A stretch of 64,000 nucleotides of DNA from CAWAHD01 sp963781785 (GCA_963781785.1 CAWAHD010000005.1:2232001-2296000); one strand, 5' to 3'; shown: positions 18,006 to 26,588, counted from the first letter of the stretch. The notes: generated from the letters alone by a model not told the origin. Numbers and translations are program-made.

Positions 18006-18191
18006 TTATCTCTCGCGGTGCTCGCGGCAGAGGTAAAGATAGACGAACTGGTCGTATCTCACGGCGGGCCGGAGCTGCCGGGTTTGGGGGTCGGGCTCGA
18101 CGACGAGATAGCGCATGGCATTGTCACAGAATCGCTCGACGGTTCCGTCTGGCCTGGTCACGATGAAGAGCGCGGCGCCGGTGTTGTGCAA
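18006..18191 (-). CDS. Possible small protein, unknown
   Basis: 61 residues from a TTG directly after the stop of the RAYT gene. The sequence VTRPDGTVERFCDNAMRYLV has a protein-like composition, but I recognise no family and see no clear ribosome binding site. It could be a remnant of the region downstream of the transposase. Confidence 0.25.
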   Translation of the reverse strand: MHNTGAALFIVTRPDGTVERFCDNAMRYLVVEPDPQTRQLRPAVRYDQFVYLYLCREHRER

Positions 18192-18638
18192 TTAGGTAAA
18201 CCGACGCGGCCTTTCCGTGCGCCGGTAGGTGAGGGTACCCACCAGACCGGCCGACAGCGGGTTTCGCTCTACGTAGCGCAACAGCGAAAGCGGGTGATCG
18301 TCGCTCTGACCCGGAAAACTCTTGAAACGCCCCTGATCGAGGTGTCCATAGCCGACGGTGCGGTGCGATACGCGCCACCGTACTGCGTGGGTGTGCGCCA
18401 GACGGCGAAAGAAATCCGTCACCTGACCGTCCTGTTCCGGCCAGACAACAAAGTGCCAGTGATTCGACATGACACAATACGACAGGATGCGGATGGGTTG
18501 CCGATCGTGTGCCTCCACCATCACCCGCTCGAACGCCTCGAAGTCGGCATCCTTGCGAAACATATGCATCCGCCCGGCCGACCGGTTCAAGACGTGATAA
18601 ACCTGCCCACCAGGCGCGGCTCTGGCGATCCTTAGCAT
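18192..18638 (-). CDS. REP-associated tyrosine transposase (RAYT), C-terminally short
   Basis: 148 residues of the IS200/Y1 HUH fold. The start PGGQVYHVLNRSAGRMHMF is typical. The HUH pair is in MSNHWHFVVWP, which binds the metal, and the catalytic tyrosine lies in LLRYVERNPLSAGLV. The usual WRWSS-type C-terminal segment is missing: the frame runs into TYRRTERPRRFT and stops. These enzymes nick single-stranded DNA at hairpin foot sequences and are linked to spread of REP repeats. It is not closely similar to the RAYT copies at 22.7-24.6 kb. Confidence 0.8.
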   Translation of the reverse strand: MLRIARAAPGGQVYHVLNRSAGRMHMFRKDADFEAFERVMVEAHDRQPIRILSYCVMSNHWHFVVWPEQDGQVTDFFRRLAHTHAVRWRVSHRTVGYGHLDQGRFKSFPGQSDDHPLSLLRYVERNPLSAGLVGTLTYRRTERPRRFT

Positions 18639-19026
18639 GATCAGAATGAATACTGGAACGGCCGATCGAACTCACAATACTAATCGCGTGCCAGTTTCCG
18701 TCCCTGGGCCGTTGCTACCAAGCTGCCCGCACATCACGCGGCCATCGACCTCTGCTAGAGGCTCGGTCGTGAAGTGCCCTGGATCCGGCGCTGGTGAGAA
18801 ACCGCTACGCAGCATTGTCGCCGCACCACCCCGTCGAACGAGCCACCAGAGAAGGGGCGACCGGTACTCCGCCCGATCGTCCGGCGAGCGACGGACCATC
18901 GATTATCGTGATCAGAGTGCACTCGATTATCGTGCTCACTCTCAACCGGTTCTGCAAATACCCGCTCGGGCGCTGACATGGCCTCGATTTTCTTGCTCAG
19001 CGGTCCGTCAATTACCGTGATCATTC
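18639..19026. other. Intergenic, four degenerate short repeats
   Basis: No gene seen. From 18900 on are imperfect copies of CGATTATCGTGATCA: at 18900, 18924, 18984 (much decayed) and 19008, each followed by a CTCA-like tail. They abut the 3' end of the TPR gene. Confidence 0.5.
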
Positions 19027-20856
19027 TCACTTTTTCTTGACGCGGTCTGTCTCGTCGCGTCCGTGCGCGTGCAGTCCGGATTGTCGGCCCGGAGAACGAA
19101 CAGACCCGAGTAGCCGGGGTTGACGCAGTTCCGCGACCGACGGCTGCGTATCGGCGTGTTCCGCCCGATGGGCTTGGCGGTTCTCAAGCGATCGCAATAC
19201 TTTTTCCAGCCACTCGTCCGCGCCGGGCGCTGAGCCCGGCGTGGTCGCGTCATCTTTGGCTTTGTAGATCTCAATCGCCCTGCGCTGCCACTTGACGGCG
19301 GAAGCGAAGTCTCCGGCCTCGGCGTGCCCAGTTGCCATCAGAATCGACCCAGCCAGCTCGGTTTTTCGATCTGGAGGCTGACCCTGAGCCCGTGAGCTCA
19401 TCAAAACACGCTCTGCGTTTTCGATCGCCCGCTGACCGTTTCGGTGCGCCGGCTCGGGGCACGTCGCGTAGATCCACGATCGCTGCGCGGCGGCAGATTC
19501 TGCCAAGCTGGGGTCGTACTCCACTGCGTCGTCCAGCCTGGTCAGTGCCTGGTCGAAGTCCCCGGTCGCGATACAAAGCTCTGCCCTCTCCATACAGCCT
19601 AATCCAAATCGCGGCGACAGGCACATCGCTTTGTCCAAATCCGACTTGGCCTTGCCGTACTCGCCTTTCTGGCGCCACGCCCGCGCTCGCAAGCAGTAGG
19701 CACTTAAATACCCCGGATCGGATCGCAACACCTCGTCGAAGTCGACGATCGCCAACTCCGGCTCGCCGAGTCTGAGCTCGGACACTCCGCGCAGAAAGTA
19801 AAAGTCCCTGCGCTTCGGATCAGCGAACACCGCCGCGTTCAGGTCTCTGTAAGCGTTCACCAGGTCGCCTTTGTTCAGCCAGATCGAACCGCGCACGGCG
19901 TGAGCGACGGGGTTGTGTGGCGAGATTCGGAGCGCGGCGTTGCAGTCCCCGATCGCACCAGTAATATCCCCCAGCTCCTTCCGGGCGTTTGCTCGCGCGG
20001 CCAATGCCTCGTCCGAGTAGGGGTCGATGCGAACCGCTTCATCGAGGTCCGCAAGAGCCAGGCGGAACTCATCGCGCTCCAGGAAAATGTTCGCCCGCCC
20101 CAGACGAGGCCACGCAATCTCCGGCGCCAGGCGAATACCAATGTTGTAATCGCCCAATGCCATATCTTTTTTCGAGATGCTGCACGAGAAGCTCGCCCGC
20201 TTGCTGTACAGAAATCCGTTCGACTGCTGGAGAGAAATCGCCTTGGTGAAATCGGCAGCCGCCTGATCGAGCCTATCTGTTTCCCAGTACAATTGGCCGC
20301 GGCAGAGGTACGCTAATGCCGACGTCGAATTCAGGCGAATTCCTTCGTCGAAAGCGCGCTCGGCACCAGGCAGATCACGCATGCTAATCTTGCCCAGGCC
20401 CAACCCGATATAAGCGGGAGCAAATCTCGGGTCAATGCGGATGGCATGGGCTAGGTCGTCAAGTCCGGCTTGAGTCTCTCCTCGCCGCAAGCGCACCGAC
20501 CCGCGCAGAAAGCGGAACTCCGCGGATCTCGGGGCGGACTGTATCCTGTCACCGAAGTAAGCAACGGCCTGCGCGAGCGGCACGATGCTGGATCGCTTCA
20601 CCCACCCGGTCGGATAGCCCATCTCCGTCGAGACAAGTAGCCGCTCGCCCTCGACCTTCAGCACCTTATATACTTGGAAGCAATTGTCCGTGGGCTGGTT
20701 CGGGCCGTCGAACTGTAACTCAATCTGCGCGGCGGTAATGACCACGAGACCGCCCTGCCGAACTACGGCAGCCTGCTCTCCGAGACTCGCCGAGACCGCG
20801 GACACCAGAAGCATCACTGCGCATACCGCGGCTTTGAGACTTTCCCGGTAACGCAT
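19027..20856 (-). CDS. Secreted SH3-like plus TPR repeat protein
   Basis: 609 residues. An N-terminal signal peptide (AAVCAVMLLVSAVSASLG) is followed by a bacterial SH3-like region (about 30-95) ending GYPTGWVKRSSIVPL. From about residue 100 to 470 run roughly ten tetratricopeptide repeats, e.g. AHAIRIDPRFAPAYIGLGLG and ALADLDEAVRIDPYSDEALA. A C-terminal segment with IYATCPEPAHRNGQRAI is typical of planctomycete TPR proteins. It is probably a periplasmic scaffold. A good ribosome site, GGAGGTCGCG before the ATG, supports the start. Confidence 0.85.
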   Translation of the reverse strand: MRYRESLKAAVCAVMLLVSAVSASLGEQAAVVRQGGLVVITAAQIELQFDGPNQPTDNCFQVYKVLKVEGERLLVSTEMGYPTGWVKRSSIVPLAQAVAYFGDRIQSAPRSAEFRFLRGSVRLRRGETQAGLDDLAHAIRIDPRFAPAYIGLGLGKISMRDLPGAERAFDEGIRLNSTSALAYLCRGQLYWETDRLDQAAADFTKAISLQQSNGFLYSKRASFSCSISKKDMALGDYNIGIRLAPEIAWPRLGRANIFLERDEFRLALADLDEAVRIDPYSDEALAARANARKELGDITGAIGDCNAALRISPHNPVAHAVRGSIWLNKGDLVNAYRDLNAAVFADPKRRDFYFLRGVSELRLGEPELAIVDFDEVLRSDPGYLSAYCLRARAWRQKGEYGKAKSDLDKAMCLSPRFGLGCMERAELCIATGDFDQALTRLDDAVEYDPSLAESAAAQRSWIYATCPEPAHRNGQRAIENAERVLMSSRAQGQPPDRKTELAGSILMATGHAEAGDFASAVKWQRRAIEIYKAKDDATTPGSAPGADEWLEKVLRSLENRQAHRAEHADTQPSVAELRQPRLLGSVRSPGRQSGLHAHGRDETDRVKKK

Positions 20857-20995
20857 CGCGACCTCCGTGTCGAAAACGAGCCCTCCTGAGGCCCAAGTGG
20901 GTTAACTCGTGAGCGACGATTATGATCGATCACCGCCAGAAGGCAAGATCAACGGTGCACAGGCGACTTGCAGACGGCCGCACGATGGCAGACCG

Positions 20996-21012
20996 TCCAG
21001 GGGGTCAGATCC
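20996..21012 (+). repeat. GTCCAGGGGGTCAGATCC motif, left outer copy
   Basis: TCCAGGGGGTCAGATCC directly before the left IS element. Its last 11 bases (GGGTCAGATCC, 21002-21012) are repeated at 22642-22652 on the other side of the IS, as a target-site duplication. Confidence 0.9.
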
Positions 21013-22641
21013 GAATGGCGCCAGGATAACCGATGCTGTTGGCATCCATGGACTTGCGGCGATTGTTGTCCTGCTATTTCTTTATTCGTTCATATATAAT
21101 TTCTCCTCGCGCGATCCGCCGCTTGGCTTCCCGACGCGGTATCATGAGAAGCCGGTAGGGCTTCGGCCGGCGCTTGATCGCGCGAGGTTCGTATCGGTCC
21201 GGCCGATCGCCGACACGCTTCTGGATGATCAGGTCCAACAGTCGCGGAAAATCCGCGGCGATCTGCCTCGGATCGTACAGATGGGTCTCCTCAAAAGCGC
21301 GAATGGTCTGCCGCGCGCCATTGAAGCTCAGGTCGCGCGGCTGCACGTCGCGACCGCGCGCCGCCTCCGCCATAACGCCTCGAATCAGGTTATACGCCAA
21401 TAAATGCATTCCGACCTCTTTGCGCACCATCTCCGGGCTCTTGGTCCGAAGCATCTCCATGCGCATCGTCGTCTTGAGCGATCGCAGATCCAGCTCCGCG
21501 TGCCATCTTTGCCTGAACAAATCTCCCAATGCAGTTGCTGGATATTTCGTCGCATCCAACAGGGTCGTCACGATCACCAGTACACGGGTCCGCTTGGTGC
21601 GATCCTTGATCCGGACACGGATCTCGCGAAGAGTCAGTTCCTTGGGCATCGCGGCGTACTCGGCGTGGCTCATCCAGTCGGGACGCTCAGGCTTCGGCCA
21701 GGTGACGATATGGTCATCCAGGCCCATCCGACGTCCCCGGCGGAAGTCGGCCTTGCGATTCTGGTGCAGCCGGAAGACAACATCAACGCCTCGGAGTAGT
21801 GAGTCCGCGATCACCCAGTAAGAACAGAAAAACCGGTCGCCCAAGGCGATATCGCCGGGTCGGAGCTGGTCCTTGATCTGACGGAGTAGACCCAGTTCGC
21901 TGGCCTGTTTGCCCCGGCATGCTCCCATGGCGGCCTCCAGCACCGTACCCACGGCCAAGCTGATCACCACGAGAAGGCGCGCGATCGGCAACCCGAGCCC
22001 GGCCTTTTGGCTTCGCGACTGCGGGTACTCGGCTTGGTTGGCTTCGGTGTCCGGCATGACGACTGTTGTGCCGTCGAGGAGTTTGACAGGTCGGCCTCGA
22101 AACAGCCACTCAGCGTCGGCCTTCTCATGAATCGATTGGCCGGAACGACGAGCCAAATCCCAGACCACCTCTTCTGGCAGCCGTTGGCGGGCCTCGCAGT
22201 AGCTGACCGTGTCGTCAGTCACCAGGGGCAGCCCACGATCGCTGCGGTACTTCTGGAAGCGCTCTAAGGCGTCGCCACAGGACTGGTCGGCGGAGATGAT
22301 CTGCGACAAGAACATGCCGAGGGTGATCCACGGGGTGTAGATCCGGTTCCTCCAGCGGTGGCCCCAAGAGCGGCAGGTCGCGTCGACCTCGGAAGCGGAC
22401 AAAACATCAAGGAACGGCAGCCCCGATTGATCGGCAAATTGATTCCGGACCGCGTCGGCTTGGCCTCCGGCCGTATGAGACGTAGACTGAACCACCGTGA
22501 CCTCCTTGTCGTGGTGAATTGGTGTGGGTTTTGGTTGAACGCCACCAAATTACCACCCAAGGGGGTCATGCATCTATTTCAGAAATCCCGGGTCTCAAGC
22601 CAATGTAGAGTCGAGCTTTAGGCATTCTCCTGGCGCCATTC
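21013..22641 (-). mobile_element. IS4-family insertion sequence, left copy, 1629 bp
   Basis: Both ends carry GAATGGCGCCAGGA as inverted terminal repeats (21013 onward; reverse complement ending at 22641). The element is bounded by the perfect 11-bp direct repeat GGGTCAGATCC. It holds one transposase gene on the minus strand. The right copy (24657-26285) has exactly the same length. The sequence is not identical to it, so they are separate insertions or an old inverted duplication. Confidence 0.92.
21074..22495 (-). CDS. IS4-family transposase (left copy)
   Basis: 473 residues, intact. A DDE/RNase H-fold transposase: the first Asp lies in VKLLDGTTVVMPDT, the second in ALGDRFFCSYWV, and the C-terminal part has the IS4 Y-R-E-K-type motif in RQRWHAELDLRSLKTTM. 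GTG start with AAGGAGGT 8 bases ahead. It differs from the right copy at a handful of residues, for example FLDVL against FVDIL and RGRRMG against RRRRMG. Confidence 0.93.
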   Translation of the reverse strand: MVQSTSHTAGGQADAVRNQFADQSGLPFLDVLSASEVDATCRSWGHRWRNRIYTPWITLGMFLSQIISADQSCGDALERFQKYRSDRGLPLVTDDTVSYCEARQRLPEEVVWDLARRSGQSIHEKADAEWLFRGRPVKLLDGTTVVMPDTEANQAEYPQSRSQKAGLGLPIARLLVVISLAVGTVLEAAMGACRGKQASELGLLRQIKDQLRPGDIALGDRFFCSYWVIADSLLRGVDVVFRLHQNRKADFRRGRRMGLDDHIVTWPKPERPDWMSHAEYAAMPKELTLREIRVRIKDRTKRTRVLVIVTTLLDATKYPATALGDLFRQRWHAELDLRSLKTTMRMEMLRTKSPEMVRKEVGMHLLAYNLIRGVMAEAARGRDVQPRDLSFNGARQTIRAFEETHLYDPRQIAADFPRLLDLIIQKRVGDRPDRYEPRAIKRRPKPYRLLMIPRREAKRRIARGEIIYERIKK

Positions 22642-22836
22642 GGGTCAGATCCGGTTGTCGGTTTACGCAACGTTCGCGAGGCGTTAAGCTCGGTGAATGA
22701 GCAGGCCGTTGAGAGTGGAGTATCCGGGCGCCATCTATCACGTCATGTGCAGAGGCAATGCGCGTCAGCGCATCTTTCACACCGAGGCGGACCACCAGCG
22801 CCTTCTCGATGGGCTGGCTCTGACGGTCAGTCCAGG
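22642..22836 (+). mobile_element. RAYT element copy 1, truncated after 195 bp
   Basis: Begins GGGTCAGATCCGG and follows the full copy exactly until CTGACGGTCAGT, then jumps to CCAGGGGGTCAGATCC, the start of copy 2. The break is at a GGTCAG sequence native to the gene. Confidence 0.88.
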
Positions 22837-22882
22837 GGGTCAGATCCGGTTGTCGGTTTACGCAACGTTCGCGAGGCGTTAA
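22697..22882 (+). pseudogene. RAYT gene fragment 1
   Basis: 45 residues of true RAYT N-terminus (MSRPLRVEYPGAIYHVMCRG onward) and then a 16-residue tail read from the 5' leader of the next copy. It lacks the HUH motif and the catalytic tyrosine and cannot be active. Confidence 0.88.
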
Positions 22883-23522
22883 GCTCGGTGAATGAGCAGG
22901 CCGTTGAGAGTGGAGTATCCGGGCGCCATCTATCACGTCATGTGCAGAGGCAATGCGCGTCAGCGCATCTTTCACACCGAGGCGGACCACCAGCGCCTTC
23001 TCGATGGGCTGGCTCTGACGGTCAGTCGGTTCGGCTGGGAGTTGTTCAGCTTCGTGCTGATGCCCAACCACTTCCACCTTTTCTTTCGCACGCCGCAACC
23101 GAGCCTCTCACGAGGAATGCAGTACCTTGCATCGGGCTACGCCAACTGGTTCGCCAAGCGGCACCGCTGCCCTGGGCACCTCTTGCAGGGGAGGTTCAAG
23201 AGCCAGTTGGTCGAGGACGAGAGCTACTTCTGGGGCGTAAGCCGCTATATCCACCTGAATCCGGTGCGGGGTAAGAGCCCGCTTGTGTCGCACCCGCGCG
23301 AGTGGCGCTGGTCCAGCTACCCGGGCTATGCTTCCAGGCGAGCACGGGTCGATTGGGTGGCTTACGACTTCGTGTACGCCGCCTGGCAGGGGGATGTGGG
23401 CGGCCGGGATCCCGAGACAGCGTACCGCCGCTACGTTGAGCGAGGACTGACAGCGCCACCGGACAATCCGTTTCGCGACGCCACTCACGGATGGCTACTG
23501 GGCAGCCTGGACTTCGTCCAGG
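22837..23522 (+). mobile_element. RAYT element copy 2, truncated after 686 bp
   Basis: Identical in layout to copy 3 up to GACTTCGTC (ends 23518), then CAGGGGGTCAGATCC starts copy 3. In copy 3 the native continuation is GATCAGATCCGG, a 10-base match (TCAGATCCGG) to the element start. Confidence 0.88.
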
Positions 23523-23581
23523 GGGTCAGATCCGGTTGTCGGTTTACGCAACGTTCGCGAGGCGTTAAGCTCGGTGAATGA
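22892..23581 (+). CDS. RAYT transposase copy 2, catalytic domain with chimeric tail
   Basis: 229 residues. The whole catalytic domain is present: HUH pair in MPNHFHLFFRTP, conserved GHLLQGRFKSQLVEDE and the tyrosine motif YIHLNPVRGKSP. The last 21 residues (QGVRSGCRFTQ...) come from the leader of copy 3, replacing the native C-terminal DNA-binding domain. It might still nick DNA without the C-terminal domain. Its stop overlaps the ATG of copy 3 (ATGA). Confidence 0.85.
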   Translation: MSRPLRVEYPGAIYHVMCRGNARQRIFHTEADHQRLLDGLALTVSRFGWELFSFVLMPNHFHLFFRTPQPSLSRGMQYLASGYANWFAKRHRCPGHLLQGRFKSQLVEDESYFWGVSRYIHLNPVRGKSPLVSHPREWRWSSYPGYASRRARVDWVAYDFVYAAWQGDVGGRDPETAYRRYVERGLTAPPDNPFRDATHGWLLGSLDFVQGVRSGCRFTQRSRGVKLGE

Positions 23582-24564
23582 GCAGGCCGTTGAGAGTGGA
23601 GTATCCGGGCGCCATCTATCACGTCATGTGCAGAGGCAATGCGCGTCAGCGCATCTTTCACACCGAGGCGGACCACCAGCGCCTTCTCGATGGGCTGGCT
23701 CTGACGGTCAGTCGGTTCGGCTGGGAGTTGTTCAGCTTCGTGCTGATGCCCAACCACTTCCACCTTTTCTTTCGCACGCCGCAACCGAGCCTCTCACGAG
23801 GAATGCAGTACCTTGCATCGGGCTACGCCAACTGGTTCGCCAAGCGGCACCGCTGCCCTGGGCACCTCTTGCAGGGGAGGTTCAAGAGCCAGTTGGTCGA
23901 GGACGAGAGCTACTTCTGGGGCGTAAGCCGCTATATCCACCTGAATCCGGTGCGGGGTAAGAGCCCGCTTGTGTCGCACCCGCGCGAGTGGCGCTGGTCC
24001 AGCTACCCGGGCTATGCTTCCAGGCGAGCACGGGTCGATTGGGTGGCTTACGACTTCGTGTACGCCGCCTGGCAGGGGGATGTGGGCGGCCGGGATCCCG
24101 AGACAGCGTACCGCCGCTACGTTGAGCGAGGACTGACAGCGCCACCGGACAATCCGTTTCGCGACGCCACTCACGGATGGCTACTGGGCAGCCTGGACTT
24201 CGTCGATCAGATCCGGGCCAGGGTTGGCCAGGCCCAGCACCACGATCAACGACCCGCGGCCCGCCGGCTTTCCGCTGTTGATCTGGTCCTGGTTCAGTCC
24301 GCCGTGGCCGCACACTACGGAGTCGATCCCCAGACATTTCGCGACCGTCGCGCCCAGTCGATCAGCCGAGACGTTGCGGCGTGGCTGTCCCGCCAACTGA
24401 CCACTTGTACGTTGCGCGAGCTGGCGGCCGCGTTCGGTCTCGGCCACGCTGACAGCGTCTGCAACCTGACTCGCCGCGTCGACCGCGCGCTGCCAGATTC
24501 CAGCAAGCTTCGGCGAGACATTGCGGCAATTCGCCACCAGCTTCTGGAAGCCGAGCCGAGCTGA
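23578..24564 (+). CDS. RAYT transposase copy 3, full length
   Basis: 328 residues. An N-terminal HUH/Y1 domain (MPNHFHLFFRTP for metal binding, YIHLNPVRG with the nucleophile Tyr) is followed by a C-terminal helical domain (about 225-328). This ends in TLRELAAAFGLGHADSVCNL, which resembles the DnaA C-terminal helix-turn-helix found in a RAYT subgroup. By family knowledge these are single-copy domesticated transposases that mobilise REP hairpins. Here the gene is surrounded by its own truncated copies. It is the only complete one. Confidence 0.9.
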   Translation: MSRPLRVEYPGAIYHVMCRGNARQRIFHTEADHQRLLDGLALTVSRFGWELFSFVLMPNHFHLFFRTPQPSLSRGMQYLASGYANWFAKRHRCPGHLLQGRFKSQLVEDESYFWGVSRYIHLNPVRGKSPLVSHPREWRWSSYPGYASRRARVDWVAYDFVYAAWQGDVGGRDPETAYRRYVERGLTAPPDNPFRDATHGWLLGSLDFVDQIRARVGQAQHHDQRPAARRLSAVDLVLVQSAVAAHYGVDPQTFRDRRAQSISRDVAAWLSRQLTTCTLRELAAAFGLGHADSVCNLTRRVDRALPDSSKLRRDIAAIRHQLLEAEPS

Positions 24565-24590
24565 TCATGGCGGGGCGGCGGCAGGTCCGT

Positions 24591-24656
24591 TCAACGGCTT
24601 TGCGCCGGATCCGGCTCGCTTGACCTCAACCCAAAACCGTGAACCGAATCTGACCC
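24591..24656 (+). repeat. 3' terminal segment of the RAYT element
   Basis: From ACGGCTTTGCGCCGGATCCG to GAATCTGACCC. The final GAATCTGACCC is the inverted form of GGGTCAGATTC, so the RAYT element is bounded by inverted copies of the motif. It serves as the left target duplication of the right IS copy. Confidence 0.8.
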
Positions 24657-26285
24657 GAATGGCGCCAGGATAGTGCCTAAGTCTCGACTCTCCATTGGCT
24701 TGAGACGCGGGATTTCTGAAATAGATGCATGACCCCCTTGGGTGGTAATTTGGTGGCGTTCAACCAAAACCCACACCAATTCACCACGACAAGGAGGTCA
24801 CGGTGGTTCAGTCTACGTCTCATACGGCCGGAGGCCAAGCCGACGCGGTCCGGAATCAATTTGCCGATCAATCGGGGCTGCCGTTCGTTGATATTTTGTC
24901 CGCTTCCGAGGTCGATGCGACCTGCCGCTCTTGGGGCCACCGCTGGAGGAACCGGATCTACACCCCGTGGATCACCCTCGGCATGTTCTTGTCGCAGATC
25001 ATCTCCGCCGACCAGTCCTGTAGCGACGCCTTAGAGCGCTTCCAGAAGTACCGCAGCGATCGTGGGCTGCCCCTGGTGACTGACGACACGGTCAGCTACT
25101 GCGAGGCCCGCCAACGGTTGCCAGAAGAGGTGGTCTGGGATTTGGCTCGTCGTTCCGGCCAATCGATTCATGAGAAGGCCGACGCTGAGTGGCTGTTTCG
25201 AGGCCGACCCGTCAAACTCCTCGACGGCACAACAGTGGTCATGCCGGACACCGAAGCCAACCAAGCCGAGTACCCGCAGTCGCGAAGCCAAAAGGCCGGG
25301 CTCGGGTTGCCGATCGCGCGCCTTCTCGTGGTGATCAGCTTGGCCGTGGGTACGGTGCTGGAGGCCGCGATGGGAGCATGCCGGGGCAAACAGGCCAGCG
25401 AACTGGGTCTACTCCGTCAGATCAAGGACCAGCTCCGACCCGGCGATATCGCCTTGGGCGACCGGTTTTTCTGTTCTTACTGGGTGATCGCGGACTCACT
25501 ACTCCGAGGAGTCGATGTTGTCTTCCGGCTGCACCAGAATCGCAAGGCCGACTTCCGCCGGCGACGTCGGATGGGCCTGGATGACCATATCGTCACCTGG
25601 CCGAAGCCTGAGCGTCCCGACTGGATGAGCCACGCCGAGTACGCCGCGATGCCCAAGGAACTGACTCTTCGCGAGATCCGTGTCCGGATCAAGGATCGCA
25701 CCAAGCGGACCCGTGTACTGGTGATCGTGACGACCCTGTTGGATGCGACGAAATATCCAGCAACTGCATTGGGAGATTTGTTCAGGCAAAGATGGCACGC
25801 GGAGCTGGATCTGCGATCGCTCAAGACGACGATGCGCATGGAGATGCTTCGGACCAAGAGCCCGGAGATGGTGCGCAAAGAGGTCGGAATGCATTTATTG
25901 GCGTATAACCTGATTCGAGGCGTTATGGCGGAGGCGGCGCGCGGTCGCGACGTGCAGCCGCGCGACCTGAGCTTCAATGGCGCGCGGCAGACCATTCGCG
26001 CTTTTGAGGAGACCCATCTGTACGATCCGAGGCGGATCGCCGCGGATTTTCCGCGACTGTTGGACCTGATCATCCAGAAGCGTGTCGGCGATCGGCCGGA
26101 CCGATACGAACCTCGCGCGATCAAGCGCCGGCCGAAGCCCTACCGGCTTCTCATGATACCGCGTCGGGAAGCCAAGCGGCGGATCGCGCGAGGAGAAATT
26201 ATATATGAACGAATAAAGAAATAGCAGCACAAGAATCGCCGCAAGTTCATGGATGCCAACAGCATCGGTTATCCTGGCGCCATTC
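24657..26285 (+). mobile_element. IS4-family insertion sequence, right copy, 1629 bp
   Basis: Same termini as the left copy (GAATGGCGCCAGGATA), same length, opposite orientation. Bounded by the 11-bp direct repeat GAATCTGACCC (24646-24656 and 26286-26296), the complement of GGGTCAGATTC. The two IS copies therefore sit in the same motif and in the same orientation relative to it. Confidence 0.92.
24803..26224 (+). CDS. IS4-family transposase (right copy)
   Basis: 473 residues and intact, with the same DDE landmarks as the left copy (LLDGTTVVMPDT, GDRFFCSYWV, RWHAELDLRSLK). GTG start at 24803 after AAGGAGGTCACG. Because both copies are intact, either could supply transposase for the whole 5.3-kb composite. 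Confidence 0.93.
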   Translation: MVQSTSHTAGGQADAVRNQFADQSGLPFVDILSASEVDATCRSWGHRWRNRIYTPWITLGMFLSQIISADQSCSDALERFQKYRSDRGLPLVTDDTVSYCEARQRLPEEVVWDLARRSGQSIHEKADAEWLFRGRPVKLLDGTTVVMPDTEANQAEYPQSRSQKAGLGLPIARLLVVISLAVGTVLEAAMGACRGKQASELGLLRQIKDQLRPGDIALGDRFFCSYWVIADSLLRGVDVVFRLHQNRKADFRRRRRMGLDDHIVTWPKPERPDWMSHAEYAAMPKELTLREIRVRIKDRTKRTRVLVIVTTLLDATKYPATALGDLFRQRWHAELDLRSLKTTMRMEMLRTKSPEMVRKEVGMHLLAYNLIRGVMAEAARGRDVQPRDLSFNGARQTIRAFEETHLYDPRRIAADFPRLLDLIIQKRVGDRPDRYEPRAIKRRPKPYRLLMIPRREAKRRIARGEIIYERIKK

Positions 26286-26468
26286 GAATCTGACCCCCTG
26301 GACGGCTTTGCGCCGGATCCGGCTCGCTTGACCTCAACCCAAAACCGTGAACCGGATCTGACCCCCTGGACCGAATCTGACCCCCTGGACGGCTTTGCGC
26401 CGGATCCGGCTCGCTTGACCTCAACCCAAAACCGTGAACCGGATCTGACCCCCTGGACCCCCTGGACA
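26286..26468 (-). repeat. 87-bp tandem repeat of the RAYT element 3' end
   Basis: Two full 87-base units (26286-26372, 26373-26459), each running GAATCTGACCCCCTGGAC, CGGCTTTGCGCC..., GGATCTGACCCCCTGGACC, plus an extra CCCTGGAC. The inside equals the segment at 24591-24656. They are 3'-end fragments joined through the same CCCCCTGGAC connector seen, inverted, at the 5' fragments. Confidence 0.9.
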
Positions 26469-26588
26469 ACGTATGCGTTGATGACTGTTGTCTTGGATAC
26501 GACCGATGTTTTCGATGCGCCCGATCGACCCTCTATATATGTATTGGCGCAAGACCCGTCCAACCGGCGCTAATTCCGAAGTATTTTT

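Noticed and set aside
26269..26563. Small open frames reading SDPVHGFGLRSSEPDPAQ
   Set aside because: They translate the 87-bp RAYT-end repeats.
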